Shown: positions 23,285 through 32,181, counted from the stretch's first letter. The stretch is 38,005 bases of DNA from Streptomyces triticisoli (GCF_003270085.1 NZ_QFDQ01000051.1:1-38005), one strand, 5' to 3'. Made by a program: numbers and translations. The notes: generated from the sequence alone by a model not told the origin.

Positions 23285-24904
23285 TCAGGCAAGGGGGACG
23301 TGGGTGAAGCGGGCGGTCATGTGGAGGTCTGCTTCGATGGACGCGGTTGTCTGTCGCAGGGCGGGGAGGAGGTGGTCGGTGCACTCCTCGTGGGTGTGGG
23401 CGGTCGCGTGCATGGCGATGTTCGCCGCGGCGATTCTCCGGCCCGTGCGGTCTCGGACGGGGGCCGCTATCGAGCGCAGGCCCTGTTCCAGTTCCTCGTC
23501 CGTCAGGGCGTAGGCCTGGGGCGTCAGGAGTGCCTGACCCAGGGCTGTGGCGTGGGCCGGGGCGCGGGTGCCCACCGTGATGTCGACGCTCATGATGCGG
23601 CTCGCCGCCGCGCGGGCCGTGTACTGGATTTCGTCGCCGGACGGGGTCAGGACCGCCAGTGACGTCGACTCGTGGACGCGGGACGCCAGGTCCTCCAGGT
23701 GCGGCTGGGCGATCCGGGAGAGTGAGGTGCGGGAGAGGGGTGGGAAGCCCAGGGACAGGACCCGCGGGGTGAGGGTGAACGTGCGGGTGCCGGGGGACTG
23801 GGTCACCAGGCCCAGGTGTTCGTGGGTGATCAGTGCCCTGCGGGCCGTCGCCCTGGTCAGGCCCGTCGCCTTCGCCACCTCCGTCAGGGTCAGGGCGGGT
23901 CTGTCCTCGTCGAAGGCCGTCAGGACCGTCAGGCCGCGGGCCAGGGATTCGATGAAGTCACGGCCCAGTTCCTGTTTGGACGCGGCAGTCCAGGCCGCCA
24001 GGCCGGAGGGGGGCGCGGGCGGCGCGGAGGGTGGGGTGTCGCGCAGGTCGCCTTCCATGGCCGAGACCGTTTCCCGCAGGCGGGGCAGCAGCGTCGTACG
24101 CAGGTCCCGCGCGGTGTGGCGGCTGGTGTGGCTCACCACGCTCGCCACGCAGGCGATCCGGCCCGTGGCCGGGTCCCGTACGGGGGCCGAGACCGCCACC
24201 AGGCCCGGTTCGATCAGCTGGTCGTCCAGCGACCAGCCCTCCTGGCCGGCTCGAGCGGTTCGGTTCGCGAAGTCGTCCGTCGGCAGGGGTGATCTCGGGG
24301 GTATTGCCGGGAAACCCTTGTTCTCCGGGTCGGCCGAGCGGCGCTCGTGCCAGCGCCGCCAGTCCTCGTCCGTCCATTCCGTCGCGAACAGCGCGCCCGG
24401 CGCGGTGCGTTCGGCGGGGAGCAGGTCGCCGATGCGGAAGCTCAGGGACATGGCGCGGCGGCGGGTCGCCTGGTGGATGAAGCGGATGCCGTCCCGGTCG
24501 CCGACCGCCAGGGACACCGACTCGTCCAGCTCGTCGGCGAGCGCGTCGGCGCGCGCGGCGAGCAGGGCGGGCAGACGGAGGGCGGCCAGGTAGGCGTTGC
24601 CCAGTTCCATCAGTCGGGGAGTGAGGACGACGTCCCGGCCGTCGAGGCGGACGTAGCCCATGCGGGCGAGTGTCGCCGTGATGCGGTCCACCGTCGAGCG
24701 GGCGAGGCCCGTCGCGCGCTCCAGGGCGCTCGGGCTCAGCGTCCCGCCGGCCTGCGTGAGCTGCCGCAGCACCGCTACGCCCCGCACCAGCGGGGTGACC
24801 GCCTCGGCGGGGGCGGCGCCGACGGCGCTGGCGGCCTCGGCGGCGTTCGTCGTCGTGTTCGCGGGCGTCGTGGGCGGCGGGGGCGTCGTGGGCGGCGCGG
24901 GCAT
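23285..24904 (-). CDS. Tandem IclR-family transcriptional regulator
   Basis: A 539-residue protein with two full IclR units in one chain. The first has a helix-turn-helix at residues ~55-85 (LSPSALERATGLARSTVDRITATLARMG) and an effector domain to ~280 (LIEPGLVAVSAPVRDPATGRI). The second has LTLTEVAKATGLTRATARRALITHEHLG followed by LSRTSLSRIAQPHLEDLASRVHESTSLAVLTPSGDEIQYTARAA...HATALGQALL. IclR proteins often control aromatic-acid catabolism; the PcaR/PobR branch is most like the second half. No catabolic genes are adjacent. The N-terminal 35 residues are proline/threonine-rich and unstructured, so the true start could be downstream. Confidence 0.85.
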   Translation of the reverse strand: MPAPPTTPPPPTTPANTTTNAAEAASAVGAAPAEAVTPLVRGVAVLRQLTQAGGTLSPSALERATGLARSTVDRITATLARMGYVRLDGRDVVLTPRLMELGNAYLAALRLPALLAARADALADELDESVSLAVGDRDGIRFIHQATRRRAMSLSFRIGDLLPAERTAPGALFATEWTDEDWRRWHERRSADPENKGFPAIPPRSPLPTDDFANRTARAGQEGWSLDDQLIEPGLVAVSAPVRDPATGRIACVASVVSHTSRHTARDLRTTLLPRLRETVSAMEGDLRDTPPSAPPAPPSGLAAWTAASKQELGRDFIESLARGLTVLTAFDEDRPALTLTEVAKATGLTRATARRALITHEHLGLVTQSPGTRTFTLTPRVLSLGFPPLSRTSLSRIAQPHLEDLASRVHESTSLAVLTPSGDEIQYTARAAASRIMSVDITVGTRAPAHATALGQALLTPQAYALTDEELEQGLRSIAAPVRDRTGRRIAAANIAMHATAHTHEECTDHLLPALRQTTASIEADLHMTARFTHVPLA

Positions 24905-25038
24905 CGGTTCGGTTCTCCCGTACGGGACGGTGGTCGTAGCAGGCCTACGGTAGTCCGGTCGGCCCGCGCGGCCCTCGGGCCGTCACCGCCGCGTCATCGC
25001 CGTATCACCGCATCGCCGTATCACTGCGCATCGCTGCA

Positions 25039-26325
25039 TCACTGCCTGGTCACCCGCACCCGGTAGTTCCCCTCCAGATCCGCCGACGCCACGTCGACGC
25101 GTATGCGTGCCTTGGGGTCCTTGAACGTCTCGCCCGGTGCGAAGGTCGCGTCGGAGAGTTCCGTCTGGACGTTGGGGCTGCGCGTGCAGCCGTCGGAGTT
25201 CGGGTGGGAGTCGTGGACCGTGATCGGGCCCTGGCCGGTGTCGACCTCCGCGTCGACCTTGTAGATCAGGATGCCCGGCCGGCACACCTCCTCGTCGTTG
25301 CCGCCGCGGGTGCGCAGTTCGAGGGCGTAGCCGGTGTGTCCGTCGAGGGGGACGAGGACGAGTTTGGGGCCGCCCGCGCGTGCCAGCGGGGTCAGGGTGT
25401 ACTCGGCCGAGCCCCGCTTGGCCGCGCAGCTCACCTGACTCGCGTCCAGCCAGCCCAGTTTCCACTTGTGCCAGCCGAGCAGGTCGTTGTTGGCGCCCCA
25501 GTCCTCGCTCATGATGTCCCAGTGGCCGACCGCGGCGCCGCCCTCCTGGGTGTAGAGGTCGGGCAGGCCGAAGACGTGGCCGTTCTCGTGGGGCAGGACG
25601 CGGTAGCCGGTGGTGTCGTAGGAGCCGGAGCCGTCGTCCTGGCGGGAGTAGATGAAGGAGACGTTGGCGATGGCGACGCCGTTGGCTACGGGAGCGTCCG
25701 TGTTGCCGGCGAACGTCACGGACAGGACCGTGTCCAGGGCGGAGGGGCCCGCGTTCGGGGTCATCAGTATGTTGATCAGGTCGTAGTCCCGGAAGTCCAC
25801 GTCCGGGCCGGCTGCCGCCGCTATGTCCTCGACCAGTTGCCGGTAGCCGGGGTCGAACGGGGCGCCGCGCTCCACGCCGTACTCCTCGAATGGTCTCGGC
25901 ATGCGCAGCCACTCGCGTATCGGGGTCTTCGGGCGGTAGTCCAGGCGGCCGTAGGAGGCGGTGCGGAACCACTGCTGGGTCTGCGGGAAGAACTCGTGGA
26001 AGCGGTCGAGCGCGCTGCCCTCGCCGGGCGCGTCGGAGAAGTCGACCATCAGGGTCAGGGCGTGCACGGTGCCGGTGGAGCGGGCGTAGCCGCCGTTGGT
26101 GGGGACGCCTTCCGACATCTGTACGGTGGCGGCGCCGCGGATCATGCAGGGGGCGAGGGCGGGGGAGAGGGACAGGCCGGCCGGTCCGGGCCCGGTTCCC
26201 GGGGCGCCCGCCGTGAGGTGCCCGGTCCCCGCGGAGGTGCTGACCGCGAGGGTCAGCACCGTGACGGAGGCGAGGGCGGCCACACGGCGCTTGCGTATCG
26301 GGTGGCGGGGCGGCTGCGGCTGCAT
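25039..26325 (-). CDS. Secreted M6-family (immune-inhibitor-A-like) metalloprotease
   Basis: A 428-residue secreted zinc peptidase. The N-terminus is a signal sequence (RKRRVAALASVTVLTLAVSTSAG, residues 11-33). The zinc motif is HENGHVFGLPD (His246, Glu247, His250), with the GLPD extension typical of M6 proteases. VHALTLMVDFSD near residue 88 and WDIMSEDWGANN are further M6 marks. The C-terminal part is a beta-rich domain. The start was set at ATG 26323-26325 because the signal peptide begins there and GAAGGG precedes it, although the frame is open 95 codons further up. It acts outside the cell. Confidence 0.85.
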   Translation of the reverse strand: MQPQPPRHPIRKRRVAALASVTVLTLAVSTSAGTGHLTAGAPGTGPGPAGLSLSPALAPCMIRGAATVQMSEGVPTNGGYARSTGTVHALTLMVDFSDAPGEGSALDRFHEFFPQTQQWFRTASYGRLDYRPKTPIREWLRMPRPFEEYGVERGAPFDPGYRQLVEDIAAAAGPDVDFRDYDLINILMTPNAGPSALDTVLSVTFAGNTDAPVANGVAIANVSFIYSRQDDGSGSYDTTGYRVLPHENGHVFGLPDLYTQEGGAAVGHWDIMSEDWGANNDLLGWHKWKLGWLDASQVSCAAKRGSAEYTLTPLARAGGPKLVLVPLDGHTGYALELRTRGGNDEEVCRPGILIYKVDAEVDTGQGPITVHDSHPNSDGCTRSPNVQTELSDATFAPGETFKDPKARIRVDVASADLEGNYRVRVTRQ

Positions 26326-26725
26326 ACGTGAACCCTTCGCGCCAGGCAGCCACCGGTTTCCGGCTGCACCCTTGCGATCACCCTGTGTCGCGGGGGCGGT
26401 CGGCGCGCGTTGGAGCCGTCCGGTCGTGGGACGCCTCGCCCGGTCGTGGGAACGGATGCGGCCGGGTGGGTGCGGTTCGGGTCGCGCAGGGTTGGGGACG
26501 GGGTGGAGGGGACTCGGGCCGTGAAAAATCTCGCGGCGGGCGGTGGGAAAATGGCGGGGACCCCTTCCCCCGTTTGGCCATGGGCCCGAGCGGGACGGTG
26601 ACCCGCTCACCGGATCGCTCCGCCGGCTCGTCGGCCCGTCCCTTGGAGCGGGTCATCGAGCGGCTTCCTGATCGCCGATGCCTGCAAGCCGCGGCAGCGG
26701 CTGGTTCAGCTGCAGGGTGCAGGGC
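26326..26725. other. Intergenic, no supported gene
   Basis: Four hundred bases between divergent genes, presumably holding their promoters. No consensus promoter was recognised. Confidence 0.4.
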
Positions 26726-26935
26726 ATGATGCACGGCTGTACCGACGCCATCTGGCCCGCCGTCGGCATCCTGGTCCTGGCCGCCGCGACTGCGCTGACG
26801 CTCGTCAACGCCGGCCGCCCGGGCAGCACCACGGTGACCGGGTGCGGGTCCGGGTGCGGGTGCGGGGCCGGCTCCGGGGCCGCTTCCGGTGAGGGCGTGG
26901 AGGACGAGGTGGCCGTACCGGCCGTCGCTCACTGA
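26726..26935 (+). CDS. Small single-pass membrane protein
   Basis: A 69-residue peptide beginning MMHGCTDAIWPAVGILVLAAATALTLV, one membrane helix (about residues 8-29), then a glycine/cysteine-rich stretch TGCGSGCGCGAGSG and an acidic tail. AGGG precedes the tandem ATGs at 26726/26729. No family was recognised. It is convergent with the MarR gene, 15 bases apart. Confidence 0.55.
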   Translation: MMHGCTDAIWPAVGILVLAAATALTLVNAGRPGSTTVTGCGSGCGCGAGSGAASGEGVEDEVAVPAVAH

Positions 26936-26950
26936 GCGGCGGTACGTACC

Positions 26951-27478
26951 TCAGCGGAGCCAGGGCAGGTCCGCGCCCGCCTCGTTCGGCTGGAGTCCCT
27001 CGGCGACGATCTGCATGATCTCGCCGAGGGACTTCTGCTGTTCGGGGCTGAGCCGGTCGAACAGCGCCTGGCGTACGGCGGCCACATGGCCCGGAGCGGT
27101 GCGCCGCAGTACCTCCATGCCCTGGTCGGTCAGCACCGCGAACTGGCCCCGCTTGTCGGAGGGACAGTCCTCGCGGCGCACCCAGCCGTTCGTCTCCAGG
27201 CGGGCGATCGCGTGGGAGAGGCGGGAGCGGGTGATCTTGGCGTCCATGGCCAGTTCGGTCATCCGCAGCCGGCGGTCCGGGGCCTCGGCGAGCTTGACGA
27301 GGAGGCCGTAGTAGATGTGCGGCATGCCCGCGTCGCGCTGCAGCTGACGGTCGAGGTGGTCCTCGAGGAGGGCGGTGGCGTGCAGGTAGGAGCGCCAGAC
27401 GCGCTGTTCCTCGGGGGTGAGCCAGCGGTGGGTCGCGGCGGGGGCGGGCTCGGGGGCAGGGGCGGGGGCCGTGTTCAT
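26951..27478 (-). CDS. MarR-family transcriptional regulator
   Basis: A 175-residue regulator with the MarR winged-helix core: WLTPEEQRVWRSYLHATALLEDHLDRQLQRDAGM, then LRMTELAMDAKITRSRLSHAIARLETNGWVRRE (recognition helix) and DKRGQFAVLTDQGMEVLRR (wing). The start ATG 27476-27478 was taken; the frame is open upstream but the sense starts after it. It is divergent from the LigB-type dioxygenase with 125 bases between, suggesting that it represses that gene and itself in response to a phenolic or quinone ligand. Confidence 0.88.
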   Translation of the reverse strand: MNTAPAPAPEPAPAATHRWLTPEEQRVWRSYLHATALLEDHLDRQLQRDAGMPHIYYGLLVKLAEAPDRRLRMTELAMDAKITRSRLSHAIARLETNGWVRREDCPSDKRGQFAVLTDQGMEVLRRTAPGHVAAVRQALFDRLSPEQQKSLGEIMQIVAEGLQPNEAGADLPWLR

Positions 27479-27502
27479 GTGTCCACTGTACGAGGCCGCT
27501 CT

Positions 27503-27552
27503 TTGAAAATTAAACAAAACCGGCGTAGCCTTGGAGTGGAACTTTAGAGTTC
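27503..27552 (+). promoter_or_regulatory. Promoter and candidate MarR operator for the dioxygenase gene
   Basis: TTGAAA (27503-27508) and TAGCCT (27526-27531) with a 17-base spacer fit a sigma-70-like promoter. GAACT-TTAG-AGTTC (27539-27552) is a perfect inverted repeat near the expected start point, well placed for repression by the divergent MarR protein. Another A/T-rich element, TTGAAAATTAAACAAA, overlaps the -35 box. Confidence 0.5.
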
Positions 27553-27603
27553 AAGTAAATCGATCCCGCGTCACACCGCGTCGAGTCGAAGGGAGTCGCC
27601 ATC

Positions 27604-28419
27604 ATGTCCGCCACCTCGGAGTCCGCCGCCGCGTCCACCGCTTCGGAGCGCATGCCCGCCCTCTACCTCAGCCACGGCGCCCCGCCGCTCGCGGACGACC
27701 CCGTCTGGCCCGGCCAACTCGCCGCCTGGTCCGCCGGTCTGCCCCGCCCCAGGGCGATCCTCGTGGTCTCCGCGCACTGGGAGGAGGCCCCGCTGGCCCT
27801 CGGCGCCACCGAGACCGTCCCGCTCGTCTACGACTTCTGGGGCTTCCCCGAGCACTACTACCGGGTGAAGTACGCCGCCCCCGGCGCGCCCGAACTCGCC
27901 GACAGCGTGCGGAAGTTGCTGCGCGCCCCCGGCATGCCCGTGCAGGACGTCCCCGACCGCGGCCTCGACCACGGCGCCTACGTGCCACTCGTCGAGATGT
28001 TCCCCGCGGCCGACGTCCCCGTACTGCAGGTGTCCATGCCGACCCTCGATCCGGTCCGGCTCATGGACATCGGCCGCAGGCTCGCACCGCTGCGCGACGA
28101 GGGCGTACTGATCGTCGGCTCCGGCTTCTTCACCCACAACCTGGCCGCCCTGCGGTACACCGGCAACGGAGTGCCCAGCTGGTCCGCGGAGTTCGACGAC
28201 TGGGGCCGGCGTGCCCTGGAGGCCCGTGACTGGGACGCCCTGCTGGACTTCCTCGGCAAGGCCCCGGCCGGCCGCTACGCCCACCCGCGCACCGAGCACT
28301 TCGCCCCGCTGTTCGTGACCATGGGCGTCGCGGAGGCCGGCGGCGAGCTGGATGCGCAGAGGTCGGTGATCGACGGCTTCTGGATGGGACTGGCGAAGAG
28401 GTCTGTGCAGTTCGGCTGA
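27604..28419 (+). CDS. LigB-family extradiol dioxygenase (4,5-DOPA dioxygenase-like)
   Basis: A 271-residue enzyme of the class III ring-opening dioxygenases, similar to E. coli YgiD/plant DODA. Metal ligands seen are His24 in LSHGAPP, His58 in VVSAHWEE and a later His in GLDHGAYVPL/GSGFFTHNL. PALYLSHGAP near the start, FPEHYYRVKYAAPG and AHPRTEHFAPLFVTMG are family signatures. It would open a catechol ring with oxygen; the true substrate is unknown. It is paired with the divergent MarR gene. A weak hairpin (AGACG-TGCG-CGTCT, TTT) at 28419-28434 may end transcription. Confidence 0.88.
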   Translation: MSATSESAAASTASERMPALYLSHGAPPLADDPVWPGQLAAWSAGLPRPRAILVVSAHWEEAPLALGATETVPLVYDFWGFPEHYYRVKYAAPGAPELADSVRKLLRAPGMPVQDVPDRGLDHGAYVPLVEMFPAADVPVLQVSMPTLDPVRLMDIGRRLAPLRDEGVLIVGSGFFTHNLAALRYTGNGVPSWSAEFDDWGRRALEARDWDALLDFLGKAPAGRYAHPRTEHFAPLFVTMGVAEAGGELDAQRSVIDGFWMGLAKRSVQFG

Positions 28420-28854
28420 GACGTGCGCGTCTTTGCTGCGTAAGAGGAGGGTGTGGAGGGGCTGAGATTTTCCCGAGAGCCCGGGTTTGCGGCAACCTTC
28501 CGGTGGTCCGGTTCGTCCACAGGGGTGGGAGGCAGCTCGAGGGTGACGTACTGCGCTGTCGGTGTGAGGGGAGTCTCATTCCCTGGGATGCCGAAGAGTC
28601 CGCAAGACCCCGGAGAACTCCCGCATCCGCCCTGACCTGCGGTAACACGGGCCGACGGCAAAGACGCCGGACGGCTGCGGCGCGACAGGGTACTGCATGA
28701 TCGGAAAATTGGGAGGCGGGTTGGGAATTCTGTCCCGATTCCAGTCGTTGTTTCCAACGGATGCAGGGCACCCGAGGAGAGTTCACCAGACTCCGTAGAG
28801 AGTGCCAGGCGTCCCAAGGACCACCCGCTGACCCACCATCGCAAGGGAGCACGC
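28420..28854. other. hrdD upstream region
   Basis: No gene is supported. It contains the SigR-type promoter at 28723 and, more tentatively, an ECF-like pair AACC (28494)-N16-CGTC (28514). Confidence 0.5.
28723..28750 (+). promoter_or_regulatory. SigR-type promoter of hrdD
   Basis: GGGAAT (28723-28728), exactly 18 bases, then GTTG (28747-28750): the consensus of the disulfide-stress sigma factor SigR. hrdD of S. coelicolor is known to be transcribed from a SigR promoter, which supports the call. The start point would be about 100 bases before the hrdD ATG. Confidence 0.8.
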
Positions 28855-29853
28855 ATGGCAACCCGCGCCGTCGCCCGTCGTCAGTCCGCCACCGGCGAGA
28901 CGGTCGACGCGGCAAGCAGTGTTCGCGCCCACGGCGGCGAGATCGCCGACCGCGACCTGGTCGGCATGTACCTCGACGAGATCGCGCGTACACCGCTGCT
29001 CGACGCCGCCAAGGAAGTCGAGCTGTCCCAGCTCATCGAGGCGGGTGTGTTCGCGCGGCAGATCCTCGACGGGGAGGAGGAGTCCAGGACGGACGCCACC
29101 CGCGAGGAACTTGAGGAACTGGCCGCCCAGGGCGAGCGGGCCAAGGACGTCTTCATCCGCTCCAACCTGCGCCTGGTCGTCGCCGTCGCCCGCCGCTACC
29201 CGCGCAGCGGCCTGCCCCTGCTGGACCTGATCCAGGAGGGCAACGCCGGCCTGGTGCGCGCGGTGGAGAAGTTCGACTACCGCAAGGGCTTCAAGTTCTC
29301 GACGTACGCCACCTGGTGGATACGCCAGGCGATCACCCGCTCCATCGCGGACCAGTCCCGTACGATCCGGCTGCCCGTCCACCTGGTGGAGGAGCTGGGC
29401 CGTATCCGCCGGGTCCAGCGCGAGTTCAACCGGGAGCACGGCCGCGACCCGGAGCCCGCGGAGATCGCCGCGGAGCTCGGCTCGAAGCCCGAGCGGGTGA
29501 CGGACGTCCTGGACTGGGCTCGTGACCCGGTCTCGCTGAACATGTCGGTGGACGACGAGGGCGAGACCCAGTTCGGCGACCTCCTGGAGGACACCTCCGC
29601 GGTGTCGCCCGAGCAGTCGGTGCTGACCCTGCTGCGCAGCGAGGAGCTCGACGACCTCATCGGCCGCCTCGACCAGCGCACGGCGTCCATCATCAAGATG
29701 CGGTACGGCATCGAGGACGGCCGCGAGCGCACGCTGACCGAGGTCGGCAAGGAGCACGGCCTCACCCGCGAACGCATCCGTCAGATCGAGAAGCACGCGC
29801 TGCTGGAGCTGAAGAAGCTGGCCCGAGACACCGGCTTCGACGCGGCGGCGTAA
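28855..29853 (+). CDS. hrdD: RNA polymerase group 2 sigma factor HrdD
   Basis: A 332-residue principal-like sigma factor that begins MATRAVARRQSATGET, as HrdD does. Region 1.2 is DRDLVGMYLDEIARTPLLDA. Region 2 (-10 recognition and melting) is NLRLVVAVARRYPRSGLPLL followed by KFSTYATWWIRQAITRSIAD. Region 3 contains LPVHLVEELGRIRR. Region 4.2 is LTEVGKEHGLTRERIRQIEK. It is a non-essential relative of HrdB and directs overlapping housekeeping or stress transcription. GGAG lies before the ATG (AAGGGAGCACGC). It is upstream of a SigR-type promoter and next to the fru operon, as in S. coelicolor. Confidence 0.95.
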   Translation: MATRAVARRQSATGETVDAASSVRAHGGEIADRDLVGMYLDEIARTPLLDAAKEVELSQLIEAGVFARQILDGEEESRTDATREELEELAAQGERAKDVFIRSNLRLVVAVARRYPRSGLPLLDLIQEGNAGLVRAVEKFDYRKGFKFSTYATWWIRQAITRSIADQSRTIRLPVHLVEELGRIRRVQREFNREHGRDPEPAEIAAELGSKPERVTDVLDWARDPVSLNMSVDDEGETQFGDLLEDTSAVSPEQSVLTLLRSEELDDLIGRLDQRTASIIKMRYGIEDGRERTLTEVGKEHGLTRERIRQIEKHALLELKKLARDTGFDAAA

Positions 29854-30475
29854 CGCGAGCGCCGGCCGAACCGGACGGCCGTACCGACGGCCGACCGCGT
29901 ACGCCCGGTGGCGAAAGACCGCGCAAACATGGCCGTGTACCGCCGCTTCAAGCGGCGGGGCCAGGGGAACAACCTTTCAGAGCCCAGGAGTTCGGTCCTC
30001 GGACCGGCTCCGGCTCCCCGAGTCGCATGGATGTCTCACGTATGCCCTGAGCACGTCCTGAGTACGTACTGACGCCCCGAGCCACGTCCCGACGCACTCC
30101 CCCCGGCGCCGGGACGCTCCCTGAGCCGGGCTTCGGCGCCTCACCCCCCGGGCGCCGGGGCCCGGCTCCACTTCTGTCCGGGTTCTGTCCGGGCCCGCTG
30201 GAGAGGCGGGGCACCCCGGACCTGAACCCCGGGGTGGCCCACCCAGACGGCAGATTGTGCCATACGGGCACAGCCCGCCGACGTGACGAACTCCGCCCCC
30301 TCCTCGGCAGGTCTCCGCCCGGTCGCGGCCGCCTTGTCGTACTCGTCGGATTCGGACACACTTGGAAGTCCGTTCATGCCCGATTCGCTGCCCGGTCCTG
30401 TTTACTTCTCGGGTGTGCTGCCGTAGCCTTCGGAGTGAAACCACAAATTCGGGCATCGATCGGAGGCGAACGGAC
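29854..30475. other. Intergenic between hrdD and fruR
   Basis: No gene is supported. A GC-rich hairpin with arms CCGCCGCTT/AAGCGGCGG at about 29940-29958 may terminate hrdD. The fru promoter region lies at 30376-30456. Confidence 0.5.
30376..30456 (+). promoter_or_regulatory. fru operon promoter with flanking inverted repeats (candidate FruR sites)
   Basis: TTTACT (30401-30406) and TAGCCT (30424-30429) with a 17-base spacer make a good vegetative promoter. ATGCCCGATT (30376-30385) upstream and AATTCGGGCAT (30446-30456) downstream are inverted copies of each other. Sites on both sides of a promoter suit repression by a DeoR-type protein, possibly by looping; FruR is the obvious candidate. Confidence 0.55.
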
Positions 30476-31237
30476 ATGTACGCACCGGAGCGGCAGCAGG
30501 AGATCCTCCGGCTCGCCCGGGACGGCGGACGGGTGGACGTCGTGTCGCTTGCCGAGGAGTTCCAGGTCACGGCGGAGACGATCCGCCGTGACCTGAAGGC
30601 CCTCGACCGGGCCGGCCTGCTGCGCCGGGTGCACGGCGGGGCCATCCCGGTCGGCCGCCTCGACTTCGAGCCGGACCTCGCCGAGCGCGAGTCGACCGCG
30701 GCGGACGAGAAGGACCGCATCGCCAAGGCGGCCCTGGCCGAACTGCCGGCCGAGGGCACGCTCATCCTCGACGCCGGCACGACGGTGGCCCGCCTGGCCG
30801 CCGCCCTGCCCCTGGACGCCGAGCTCACCGTCGTCACGCACTCCCTGCCGATCGCGGCCCGCCTCGCGGACCACCCCGGCCTGCAGCTCCACCTCGTAGG
30901 AGGGCGCGTACGCACCCGTACGCGCGCCGCCGTGGACGCCTGGGCGCTTCGGGCCTACGGCGAGATCCGCGCCGACGTGCTGTTCGTCGCCGCCAACGGC
31001 TTCTCCGCCGAGCACGGTCTGACCACCCCCGACCTCGCCGAGGCCGCGGTGAAGCGCGCGGCGCTCGCCGCCGCCCGCCGAGTGGTGCTGCTCGCCGACT
31101 CCACCAAGCACGGCCAGGAGCACTTCGCCCGTTTCGGCGGCCTGAGCGACGTGGACCTGCTGATCACCGACAGCGGGCTGAGCCCCGAGGACGCGGCCGC
31201 CATCGAGCGCGGCGGCACGGAAGTAGTACGCGCATGA
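30476..31237 (+). CDS. fruR: DeoR-family fructose operon repressor FruR
   Basis: A 253-residue regulator. Residues 1-57 (MYAPERQQEILRLARDGGRV...ETIRRDLKALDRAGLLRRVHGGA) are the DeoR helix-turn-helix with its typical RRDL. The rest is the sugar-phosphate sensor (LILDAGTTVARLAAAL; LTVVTHSLPIAARLADHP; VLFVAANGFSAEHGLTTPD; RVVLLADSTKHGQEHF). The ligand is presumably fructose 1-phosphate. GGAGG at 30462-30466 fixes ATG 30476. The stop overlaps the fruK start (ATGA), so the two are translated together. Confidence 0.9.
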   Translation: MYAPERQQEILRLARDGGRVDVVSLAEEFQVTAETIRRDLKALDRAGLLRRVHGGAIPVGRLDFEPDLAERESTAADEKDRIAKAALAELPAEGTLILDAGTTVARLAAALPLDAELTVVTHSLPIAARLADHPGLQLHLVGGRVRTRTRAAVDAWALRAYGEIRADVLFVAANGFSAEHGLTTPDLAEAAVKRAALAAARRVVLLADSTKHGQEHFARFGGLSDVDLLITDSGLSPEDAAAIERGGTEVVRA

Positions 31238-32181
31238 TCGTCACCGTCACCCCCAACCCCTCCCTGGACCGCACCTACGAGGTCCCCTCGCTCGAGCGCG
31301 GCGGGGTCATCCGGGCCACCGGCGAGCGCATGGACCCGGGTGGCAAGGGCGTGAACGTCTCGCGCGCGGTCGCGGCCGCCGGGCGGCGCACGGTCGCCGT
31401 GCTGCCCCTGGGGGGTGCGCCGGGCGCGCTCGTCGCGGACCTGCTCCACGCGCAGGGCATCGAGGTCGCGCCGGTCCCCGTCGCCGGGGCCACCCGCTCC
31501 AACATCGCGCTCGCGGAGGCCGACGGTGTACTGACGAAGATCAACGCGCCGGGGCCCGAACTCTCTTTGGAAGAACAGGAGTTGCTGTTGGAGACCGTGC
31601 GGCGGCAGTCGCGCGGCGCCGACTGGATCGCCTGCTGCGGCAGCCTGCCGCGCGGGCTCGCACCCTCCTGGTACGCCGACCTGGTCGCGCGGGCGCACGC
31701 CGCCGGCGTACGCATCGCACTGGACACCTCCGGGCCCGCGTTGCTGGAAGCGCTGCGGGAGGGCCCGGACGTGGTCAAGCCCAACGCCGAGGAGCTCGCC
31801 GAGGCCATCGGGCGCCCGCTGGCCACGGTCGGCGACGCGGTGAAGGCGGCCGAGGACCTGCGCGGGCTCGGCGCCCGTACCGTGCTCGCCAGCCTGGGCG
31901 CCGACGGGCAACTGCTCGTCGACGGCGACGGCGTCTGGTACGGCAGCGCGCGCGTCGACACCGTCCGCAGCAACGTCGGCGCCGGCGACTCCTCCCTCTC
32001 CGGCTTCCTGATCGCCGGCGGCACCGGCCCCGAGGCCCTGGCCCTCGCCGTCGCGCACGGCGCGGCCGCCGTCCAACTGCCGGGCAGCGTGATGCCGACG
32101 CCCGCCGACCTGGACCCGGCGGCGGTGTCGGTCACCGCGGACGTGCCCGTGGACCGCCCGTTGACGGAGCCGGTGTCATGA
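31234..32181 (+). CDS. fruK: 1-phosphofructokinase FruK
   Basis: A 315-residue PfkB-family kinase that turns fructose 1-phosphate into fructose 1,6-bisphosphate with ATP. The start is ITVTPNPSLDRTYEV-like (MIVTVTPNPSLDRTYEV), with DPGGKGVNVSRAVAAAG near residue 35 (substrate loop) and SNVGAGDSSLSGFL near 245 with the catalytic Asp of the PfkB second signature. It overlaps fruR by four bases and is followed by fruA, so it acts directly after PTS uptake. Confidence 0.93.
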   Translation: MIVTVTPNPSLDRTYEVPSLERGGVIRATGERMDPGGKGVNVSRAVAAAGRRTVAVLPLGGAPGALVADLLHAQGIEVAPVPVAGATRSNIALAEADGVLTKINAPGPELSLEEQELLLETVRRQSRGADWIACCGSLPRGLAPSWYADLVARAHAAGVRIALDTSGPALLEALREGPDVVKPNAEELAEAIGRPLATVGDAVKAAEDLRGLGARTVLASLGADGQLLVDGDGVWYGSARVDTVRSNVGAGDSSLSGFLIAGGTGPEALALAVAHGAAAVQLPGSVMPTPADLDPAAVSVTADVPVDRPLTEPVS

